From Hemerocallis citrina (taxonomy: Eukaryota; Streptophyta; Magnoliopsida; Asparagales; Asphodelaceae), in contig CM030366.1 in assembly GCA_017893485.1 (NCBI GenBank), forward strand, positions 98,763,085 to 98,827,084: a stretch of 64,000 nt of DNA. The letters are read 5' to 3'. This document shows, in pieces, positions 55,706 to 64,000 of this stretch; the first letter of the stretch is position 1, and each line of letters opens with the position of its first letter. The notes under the pieces are model-generated. The model did no database searches. It saw nothing but the letters and a program-made list of their open reading frames with translations, and was not told the origin of the DNA. The position numbers and the translations under genes were made by a program.

Positions 55706-55798
<93 letters not shown>

Positions 55799-55900
55799 GC
55801 CTGGGATTAGAGGTCACCAACAAGCTATAACACCTTTTATGAGGCAGCCTGTGGTGGGTAGTTGTTTGCTAAAATCGCTGATCGGGGTCGGGGCATTACA
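55348..55900 (+). repeat. Right LTR of the TRIM
   Basis: TGTAACACCCCGTG to GTCGGGGCATTACA. It contains TA microsatellites at about 55368-55422 and 55713-55795, and a G-run at about 55566-55585 that the left copy lacks. Confidence 0.88.
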
Positions 55901-55905
55901 CAAAC

Positions 55906-57850
55906 GATTATGGAACAGCGTGAAGGGAGATATTAGGGATGACATGAATGCATTTTACGAGGGAACCCTGGAAATGGGAAGATTAAATTAGATAAATGTT
56001 TGCTTGGCCACCGAGATCGGGGACTTCAGACAAATCAACTTGTTAAATTGTTTGGGTAAGATTATCCGTAAGGTTTTGGCCAATAGGCTGAGAGGTCTGA
56101 TAGGCGATATCGTTGATGAGTATTAGATAGGGTTTATCATAGGAAGGGATATTTTTGAGGGCGTGGCATTAGTCCAGGAGGTGATCCGCTATTGGAAAAG
56201 GTGAAGAACGGTGGGGTTTCTTCTGAAACTATATTTCGAAAATGCATATGACAAAGTGAAATGGAAATATTTGGTGGAGATCAGGTGAGGTTTCAGGAAT
56301 ATGTCAATTGGATGGATAGAAATTTGGTTGTAGACAGCTAAGGTTAGTGTCCTAGTCAATGAGATACCGGGAAAGGAAATCAAATGCCGAAGGGGCCTTC
56401 GACAGGGGATCCTCTGTACCCTTTGTTGTTCACATTGGTAGTAGACAACTTACATAAGATGTTGAAATCGTACAATGAAAAGGGATTGATTAATGGTTTG
56501 GGCCTTGGCGTGGGGATGGTATCCGTCATTATGAATGATCAATACGCGGACGACAACTTACTTTTTGGGGAATGTGACATAGTACAGCTGACCTTTCTGA
56601 AGTGGGGGTTGTATTTTTTTAAGGATTAGTCTGGACTAAAGATGCGCTTCTACAAAAGCTCCAACACATTTTTGGGAGAACGCTCTATGGTTGCAGCTAT
56701 AGTGATCTGCCTGGTACAGACGTTACCACTCAAGTACTTGGGCTTGCCAATAAGAAGTATGAATCTCAGAAGGGATGACTAGAATGAACTCAATGGGAGA
56801 ATTGCTAATTGGCTAGAAGGATGGAACATGAAGATGCTATCTTTCGGTGGTCGTTTGGTTATGCTAAATTTGGTCATCAACTCAATACCACTATAATTTT
56901 TGTCTTTCTTTAAGATACCAGTTTGGGTTACAAAAAGATAGATAGATTACGAAGTTGGTTCCTATGGAATGTGTTTGGCACAGATGAGAAAGGATATAAG
57001 CTAATCAAGTGGGGGTTGGTTTGCAGACGAAATGAGTTAAGAGGTTTGAGAGATATCAACCTTCGACAAATGAATCAAGTACTATTTATGCAACTGGTGG
57101 TGGAAACTCAACACACGGAAGAATGCAAAGTGGGCAACTTTAGTCAAGGTAGTTTATCTTAGAAATGGAAGCTTGCACCAGAAGCCGAAGAATATTGTGT
57201 CCATATCCAGCTTCTGGCAGGGTGTTTCGCATGCAGAAGACATTTTCCTTGCTAGAATAACATTCTATATTGGAAATGGAGCTGAGATTTGCTTTTGGAA
57301 AGACAGGTGATGCGTCTCTATTAACCTAAAGGGAAGATTCTTTGAGGCATATATATACGAAGCGGATAAGAATGATTGGGTGGCGAGACAGTGGCAGAAC
57401 GAAGCCTGGAGGTCGAGAATGAATGGGCAACTAACCAGGGAGGCGAGGAACCAGAAAAGGGAACTCATTCAGTTCTTACAAGACTAGAAACCTACAGAAG
57501 ATAACGATCAAGACACGATCGTATAGGAGGCTAGAAAAGGTGGAAAGTTCTCGGTAAAATCTGCATATAAATTGATCAATGATGGGACAGTAGGGTTGCG
57601 CGAACCGGTCTGGAAGGTTAAGGTCTCGCTGAAAGTTCGTGCTTTCAACTGGCTGGCTGTACGGAACGTCAATCTGACTAGGGATAATTTGACTAGTCAC
57701 AATTGGCAAGACCCAGGAGAATGCGTCATGTGCGCCCATGATAGGAAAATGGTCGATCATCTGTTCATGACCCGCTGGTATGCAATATCGTTATGGGAGG
57801 ACTTTTTGTGCAGATTTCGTAAATCTGCTCCCCTACCGAACTTCGTTTAG
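55906..57850 (+). pseudogene. LINE reverse transcriptase and zf-RVT domain
   Basis: The RT core is readable through several frame breaks: F-R-Q-I-N-L-L-N-C-L-G-K-I-I-R-K-V-L-A-N-R-L (about 56030-56095), G-F-I-I-G-R-D-I, then G-D-P-L-Y-P-L-L-F (about 56405) and the catalytic Q-Y-A-D-D-N-L-L-F (about 56541-56567). Later, L-K-Y-L-G-L-P-I and G-W-N-M-K-M-L-S belong to the thumb. The zinc-binding domain (zf-RVT) is in 57572-57850: W-K-V-K-V-S-L-K-V-R-A-F-N-W-L, C-V-M-C and D-H-L-F. Standard plant L1 order. Confidence 0.85.
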
Positions 57851-58030
57851 TCTGTTTGGGGATCTTGGAGGGAGCTCAATGTATGCGAGCAACATTGAGA
57901 TTAGGGGGATTTGGGAAGCAACTACCTGTTAAGCTACCTGGTTAGAAAGGAACAATATTTTTCGACCTACACATAAACATCGCATGCATCAACAATTATC
58001 AAACATGATAAAAGCTAATAGTTTATTTTT

Positions 58031-58975
58031 GGGCACACATGGTAAGTACTGAGGCTAGAAAGAAGGTCAAGAAGATGTATGCAGATGTTATTATTTCCAC
58101 ATACGAGACATAGTCTGAGGACATAGGAGGGACACATGATGGCGAGAGAGCAGTAGGCGTAGAATTGATGGCCACATACATGGGTATGCAAATTTTGGGG
58201 CTTCATCGGAGTAGTCTTGCACCAATTTTTCTGATGTATATGCAGGTGGGTCTTCGCTGTTTCTTTTTTTGCGGGGAACTCTTTTATATGGGTGAGTTCT
58301 TCTTTTGGTGGAGAAGGAGTATTATGTCACAATCTGTTGGGATACATGAACTTCATACTCCATTTTTTGGTTATGTGTTTCGTTAAACCGGGGGGGGGGG
58401 GGGGGGGGGTTCACCCTACCATTTATGATTATATATATCTATATAATAAAACACAAAGAAAGCTATCAAGTGGCTCTCCTTCAATCTCTCCATAATCAAA
58501 GGCCTAGATCTAACCTCACAAACACATTTTCCCTCCAAAACACAAATTCAAATCTCCCCCACCCAAAACAACTTCTTTATTTATTTAATTTTCTCCCTCT
58601 CCCTCTCTTTTTCTCTCTCCTATTCAAAAAATTAAGAAAATATAAAATTTAAGAAAAAATTTAAAAATTTAAAAATTTAAAAACTAAAAAAACTTAAAAA
58701 CCAAATAATTAAAAATTTAAAAACTTTAAAAATAATTCAAAAACTTATAAAAATTTAAAAAAAATAAAAAATTAATAAAATAAAAAATTTAAAAAAATTT
58801 AAAATTTTAAAATTAAAAAAAATTAAAATTTTAAATTTTAAAAAATTTTAAATTTTTAAAATTTTAAAATAGTAAAAAATTTTAAATTTTAAAAATGTTA
58901 AAATTTTTAAAAAAATTAAATTTTTTTTTAAAAAAATTAGAATTTTAAAAAATTAGAATTATAAAATTTTGAAAA
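58031..58975. other. LINE 3' flank and AT low-complexity tract
   Basis: Contains a G-run (about 58390-58408) and, from about 58620 to 58970, an almost pure A/T tract of AAATTTAAAA patterns. No gene. Confidence 0.5.
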
Positions 58976-59738
58976 CAGGAGTATAACTTGATCAAAGCAC
59001 TTGAAATTGTTGAGTAATCGGAGCCTACTCTTGGTGATCTACTTGGCGATCTACTTCCCCAAATCCTCCGATCTTGCATCACCAGATCCGGCTTCTCCTT
59101 CCATTTTTCCTCCCCCCTTCCTTTGTTAATCTTGTTCCTCATCGTCCCCCCTTCCAACCTAGATCCTCAATTCTCCGTCTCCCCTCCTTCGGAGCTTCCC
59201 CCTTTCTCTTTCGCCCCTTTTGAAGGTAGGCTCGCCGTGGTCTTGCTGGCTCCTTCTGTTCTCTCCTCGACGTTTGGAGAGTCACCTGTTTCAGCGATTG
59301 TAGCGGCGTTTTCCTTGCTGGGTCCTCTTCGCTTCTCCGTCGGTGGTGTTCCAGCATTTTTGGGTCGACTACCCCGGTTCCCTGTGTATCTCTGTTGCGC
59401 CTACCTCTGTGAGTATTTTTTTCCTCAAATTTTGGGTTTTTTTCATTTTTTGCGCTGTCCTTTCGGCGTTTGAAATTTTCCATCTTTGGTGTGTCGCCGT
59501 TTTCCCCCTCCTGGTGGTAAGGCTTGATTGTTCGGCCACCTCTTTGTTTTTCATTTTACAGAGAATTTTGGAGAGAGGTTTCCTCCTCCCCTTTCTGTGG
59601 TTGCTTGTGGTGGTTTAGGCCGTGCGTATTCTTACTCTTTTGAGTTAAGAGGTAGCGATTTTTCCGGTGGTCCTCGTTAGGGCGTTTGTGCTCGGAAAGC
59701 TCCTTTTCTTGTTTTGCTTTACTTCTCCACTCGCTGTA
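58976..59738 (+). other. Probable 5' leader of a second LINE
   Basis: GC-richer, pyrimidine-rich plus strand with several short ORFs but no domain. Joined across the solo LTR it runs into the zinc-knuckle ORF at 63502. I infer an untranslated leader. The TTAAC at 59739-59743 is the insertion site. Confidence 0.4.
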
Positions 59739-59743
59739 TTAAC

Positions 59744-62700
59744 TGTAACACCCCGCAAAATTGGAAATTACAATTTTGCCCCTGGGTGTTACGCACGTAT
59801 ATTTTGTAATGTATTTCATTACATATTTTGGATTCGTACTATTTATACATTTTCCGTATTGATTTCAGTCAACTAAAATATAATATTTCAATCCCTGGGA
59901 TTTACGTGCTTTTTACGTATTTTGATGCACGTGTTTCCACCACTACGTATAATATTTTCTATAGGTTTAAATTATTTATTTTTATGTATTTAAATCTATT
60001 TTATAAAACGAACATTTATTTTCCCCTTGTTTTTGATTAAAATGTATTTTTCAATTTTTTTCTGCACGTATGGTGCACGTGCAAATTTTTATTCTCATTT
60101 CGCTACTCTCATTTTACTATTTTTAGCATGCATTAGTTTTATTTAGCCTTTCTTTTGACCCATGGACCTATAAACTAAAATGTAGCCCATTAGGAGAGGA
60201 GCCCACTAGATAATTAAATAAATTAATTAGTAATGAGCCCATGTAGCAAGCCCACTAGATAATTAAACAAATTAATTAGTAATGAGCCCATGTAGCAAGC
60301 CCACTATTAAAATCACATTTTTAGTTAAACATGTACTAATACATGACAAGTTACACATATTAGTACACATTTAGAGTTATAGAAATGTGTTCATATTTGT
60401 TTATGCATGTGTGCATGCATACACAAATGTATTTGGACCATTTTTTGGGCAAGGGGAGGAGAAGAGTTGGTAGGTTGAGTTAGTGGAGAGTGGGGAGATG
60501 AAGAGATGGAGGTTTTAGGAGTTAGGAAAGTGGAGAGTTGTAAAATAAATTTGAAGAGTTATTAGGGTGAGATTTTTGCACTTTAGACCCTCCCAAAATC
60601 CTATAAATAGAGCCACATTTCCTACATTTATCTTGCACCAAAAACATTATCAAAATAAAAGAAAGGAAAGAAAGAAAAGAAAGAGAGTGAGGGTCCTTTT
60701 GCTTGGAGGAGTTGCTAGAGGAAGCCATTGCTAGGGAAAGGAAGCTTTGCTAGGAGGAGGAGCCATTGCTAGGAGTTTGTCTTGGAGCTAGAAGAAGTGT
60801 CACATCTTTCCCTTCAATTGTTCAAGCTTCAATAAGGTGGGTGTCTCCTACTTTCTAATTTTTTTGAATGTGCATGTTAATAGAAATGAATGAGTAATAT
60901 AGAATTTGATTTGATAAAATAGGACAAACCTATGCATTGGATGTAATGAAATATTGCTTTATTGAGTAAACAAACCCAACTTATGTTAATTAGCAATGAG
61001 AAAGAAATGTTGATTTGTTTTGTCATGAATTAGTATGCATGAATGAAGATATAATTGATTGTATGAAAAATATTGGGAATACATTCTTTTGCAAAAATAT
61101 TTTTTGTAAAGTTAATTGAATACCATAAACTTGTTTTGATTGTTGCCATGCTAGTTGCAAAGAAGAGTGCAACTAAAGGATTAATTCTATGAACCATATT
61201 AGAGTGTTTGCAAATTTGTGATTTGTCAAATGTGTTATATGTAGGAGAATTGTTAAAGAATGCTATATTTCGACATATGAATAGAGATATGATGAAAAAG
61301 AAAAGAGAATGAAATAAATTCTTTTTTTATGAAGTATGTTGACATATGTCAAAAATACAATTTTTGTATGAAAGGAATTTCTTTGAGACACCCATAATCG
61401 ATTAAAAAATATGTTTGATTCTTAACACAAATTTTTATTTGTAAGATGTTGGGCATAAACTAGTTTTTTTGAAAATCATGATTTTAATTTTCGAGTTTGA
61501 AAAGAAATGTAAATTTTGTATAAAAAAAAAAGGAATTTTTTTTTTAAAATGAGATATATGCTAAAAATAAGTTTGGACTTGTTGATTACTATTTAAGATT
61601 TCCTTTTAGTCCAAAGAGAAGTTTATTCCAATATCCTAAAGGATTGGATTATTGGGTAAACAAGTTTTGTTAAAAAGAAACAATTTCAGAAAAGTGTGAA
61701 CAAAAGTATATGGATACAATTTCTAAACAAAAAGTACACTAGGACTTACTGGTCAGTCAATGAGCACCTCTTATAAGAGATCTTGGGTTCAAATCTTGAT
61801 AGCCATCTTTTATATTTTTTTTGATTGGTTTTAATAGAATAAGATATATATATATATTTTTTTGTATGAATAAATTCCTATTATGGTTATAAGATAAAAT
61901 GGAAGCTATTAGAGATTGTTATGGAAATTTTATTGTCTATTTTAAGAAAGTAAAAATGAGACTTTAAAAAGGGGCTTTTGATTAAAACTCATACTTTCTT
62001 CATATAAAATGAAGTAATAAATATTAAAGTTAATCATAACTTTATCGCATATTTTGAGGAAAATGAAATATAAATTAGTACATGAGTTTTAACCCCAAAA
62101 AGTATTATTTGGGTAATGTGGATTTGTATAACTTGCTAGTAGAAATTTATAATGTTGAATCTTTTGTCAAGAAAGGAACTATTTGTTCTATGTTAGAGTG
62201 AAATGCATGAATAAGTTCTAAGATGAAACATGGATAATTGTTTAAGAATACTTTGAGTTAAGACATGGTTATTAAAGGGTATGTGTACCCATGTTTCTTG
62301 CACATGAAAGGTTTATGATTTACAATTAGTAAGACCTCGGTTACCGGTAATTTTGAAATAAAGGTTTCTGAGACTTGATTTCGAGATAATGCCGTCGGGC
62401 GATCTCGTATTTTTGTGAACAAATCCGGTATGAGGTAAAACTGATTCTAGGGTGATAACATATTCATGTCTTGAACTAAAAATAATTAGGCACTTAGGTG
62501 AAGATGTAATAGACTTGTGCAAACGTAAATGGGTGCTTCTATATAGTCGGCGGTGGATCTCCGTGGCTATAGACCCAGTTGGTGGACTGTGGTTGCTCCG
62601 TAGGAGATGGACTGTATTTTATCCGGGACTTAGGGTAGTCGGCGGATGTTTACCATACTCCAAAGAATATGTATATACCGGGGTTAGAGGGGCATTTACG

Positions 62701-63392
62701 GGATTATTCTCACGATATAATAGCCAGGGAGGCTGGGATCTGTTATTATAGCCAGGGAGGCTAGCCAGGGAGGCTGAGATCCGTATCTGTGAAATAACTC
62801 TAAAACTTGTTTAATTACTGGGTAATCTCATGGCGAGGGATCGAACCCTTCAATGTGGAGTACGTAGGCGCTTGCCCTCGGACCTATATAGTATGGGATG
62901 CATAGAATCTGAACAAGTGTGCATTAGTGTCATCCTAGTGTAGAATTGTGTGCATTAGGCATTAAGGCATGACATACACTTATATTTAGAATAATCACCC
63001 TTGACACTTTACTTGTTCATTCAATCTTTTTTTGTGATTTGTTAAAGTATGAGATCGTTATACTGTTCCCGGCATAGAGAGGATAGCCGTGTATAACATT
63101 TCGTCAGTTGTAAGTGACTGACGTACCCACAGATTGACATGCAGGTAATGAACTATTCATGGAGTTATAAAGTGGATATACTGTTGCTGTTTAGAAGTTA
63201 AAGATATTGCAAATGATGTTAAAGTTATACAAGTTGTATTCCATTATTGTAATCTTTTATTCTTCCGCTGTGTAAAGGAACTCTGATGTATTGTGAATGA
63301 AAAGTTTTAAATTCCTTGTAAAATTGTACGAAGTGAAGTAAAGATCCTGTGAAATCTCGAATTTATCCTTATTTGAAATTCGGGGCGTTACA
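59744..63392 (+). mobile_element. Solo LTR (3.6 kb), TSD TTAAC
   Basis: Starts TGTAACACCCCGCAAAATTG and ends AATTCGGGGCGTTACA, with TTAAC at 59739-59743 and 63393-63397. TATA box TATAAATA at 60602-60609. A tRNA-like module lies near 61740-61806 (B-box GGTTCAAATCT). A short GCCAGGGAGGCT tandem sits at 62741-62775. The terminal 400 bp is similar to the LTR ending at 12279. No coding region inside. Confidence 0.88.
60602..60609 (+). promoter_or_regulatory. TATA box of the solo LTR
   Basis: TATAAATA about 860 bp into the LTR, followed by leader-like sequence with GAAAGGAAAGAAAG purines. Position suits the U3/R border. Confidence 0.6.
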
Positions 63393-63501
63393 TTAACGCC
63401 GGTGTCTGTTGCCACGGTAGTGGTCGGCGGTATTCTCTGAGCTCCATTATCATTCCTTCTTCTCTTCTCTGTGGCTGTGTTGGTAGTGGGCCTGGGCCTC
63501 T

Positions 63502-64000
63502 ATGGGCTCTTCTTGGGTGAAAGTCGTTAAGAAAAAAATTAATAAAACAAAAATTTTGCAATCCTCTATTTCGGCATCTGTGAGGCCAATGGCATTGGGC
63601 CCCCAAAGGGTATTGTCTTTTGCGTTGGGGGCTGGGTTGTCCCAGCCCATTAACCGAAAGCTTCCTCGACGCTCCCCTGCGTCCTTTTACCGCCCTTTAA
63701 TTTCTCCCTTCTCTTCTCAATCTAACTCTTCCTCTACCCCTCCTTCCTCTCATTCTCCGATCTGCTTCCGCTGCCTCCAAGCGGGGCATATCAGGGCTTT
63801 TTGTACTGATAAGATGAAATGTCTATTCTGCTTGAAGTTGGGTCACGCTCGTAATCGATGCTTTGCTTTACAACAAATCCTGGGGTTGCCAAGGGGAGCT
63901 CTAATCTCCGACCAAGTCAGTGCAGCTCTCGATTTCCCCTCTCTGCAATCGAAGCTTGCCGATCAGTTTGCACCTAAGTCTAAGAGGGCTAAAGTCTCTT
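63502..64000 (+). CDS. LINE ORF1-like protein with two zinc knuckles, N-terminal part, open at window end
   Basis: An open frame from ATG at 63502 to the window end (166 codons). It has a basic start (W-V-K-V-V-K-K-K), a Ser/Pro-rich stretch, and two CCHC knuckles: C88-x2-C91-x4-H96-x4-C101 and C107-x2-C110-x4-H115-x4-C120. This pattern is typical of nucleic-acid-binding ORF1 proteins of plant L1 LINEs. The usual DUF4283-like N-terminal domain is not visible, so the real start could lie upstream, beyond the solo LTR. It could also be a zinc-knuckle host gene; the context favours a LINE. Confidence 0.65.
   Translation, partial: MGSSWVKVVKKKINKTKILQSSISASVRPMALGPQRVLSFALGAGLSQPINRKLPRRSPASFYRPLISPFSSQSNSSSTPPSSHSPICFRCLQAGHIRAFCTDKMKCLFCLKLGHARNRCFALQQILGLPRGALISDQVSAALDFPSLQSKLADQFAPKSKRAKVS

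Larger units (their letters stand above)
49255..55900 (+). mobile_element. TRIM-like LTR retrotransposon (TSD CAAAC), split by a CACTA element
   Basis: CAAAC flanks at 49250-49254 and 55901-55905. Left LTR: 49255-49760 plus 55065-55104. Right LTR: 55348-55900 (about 550 bp). The internal region is only about 243 bp (55105-55347): PBS, non-coding sequence, purine tract. With no gag or pol it depends on other elements for movement. Both LTRs carry long TA repeats that differ in length. Confidence 0.88.
45810..58030 (+). mobile_element. Decayed L1-type LINE, interrupted by a TRIM element and carrying an internal duplication
   Basis: Plus-strand order: ORF1-like region (45810-46393), endonuclease (46893-48065), a second endonuclease copy (48110-49254), a TRIM insertion (49255-55900), then RT and zf-RVT (55906-57850). 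LINE sequence resumes right after the CAAAC duplication. Every frame is broken. The 3' end is not sharply defined; a last LINE-like stretch (W-L-E-R-N-N) is near 57930-57960. Confidence 0.8.

Overview
This is a repeat-dominated plant nuclear window. Plant origin is shown by Ty3/gypsy Tat-lineage retrotransposons carrying a second, plant-restricted RNase H (aRNH), L1-type LINEs with a zf-RVT domain, a CACTA transposon with subterminal repeats, many MITEs and Helitrons, and one GRAS transcription factor. I see one intact-looking host protein gene in 64 kb: an intronless SCL32-like GRAS gene at 18177-19457 (minus). No rRNA, genuine tRNA, operon or CRISPR is present. The species cannot be fixed; a large-genome flowering plant fits.

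Layout. 1-1299: 5' end of a minus-strand LTR retrotransposon (gag, primer-binding site, LTR). It sits in a decayed Tat element (Tat1, 1300-14736, minus) that is also split by a 3.4 kb solo LTR (1976-5412, TSD CCATG) and by a rearranged LTR element (5671-12279, TSD TCGGG). 14737-23676: the gene island, with the GRAS gene between two inverted copies of one MITE family, another MITE pair, a solo Tat LTR, and a Helitron cluster with two copies head to tail. 23677-42205: a complete but inactive second Tat element (Tat2, minus, TSD CTTAA on both sides). Its gag is split by a 5.2 kb solo LTR (34600-39844, TSD ATGGC). Its 3' half carries a spliced-looking gene on the opposite (plus) strand, preceded by a 120-bp tandem array with eight identical inverted W-box pairs and followed by a 117-bp tandem array.

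42206-45809: a patchwork of TIR elements, a SINE and another Helitron. 45810-58030: a decayed plus-strand LINE with a tandem duplication of its endonuclease region. It is split by a TRIM-like LTR element (49255-55900, TSD CAAAC), whose 5' LTR is split by a CACTA element (49761-55061, TSD GTA) carrying exon-like host gene fragments, including a recognisable RRM gene. 58976-64000: the 5' part of another LINE (zinc-knuckle ORF1, open at the window end), interrupted by a 3.6 kb solo LTR (59744-63392, TSD TTAAC).

Most insertions can be ordered because their target-site duplications are readable. The most unusual combination is the Tat2 antisense gene with its W-box array. Next are the gene-capturing CACTA and the inverted MITE pair around the GRAS gene. 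All assignments come from reading the sequence; no database search was run.
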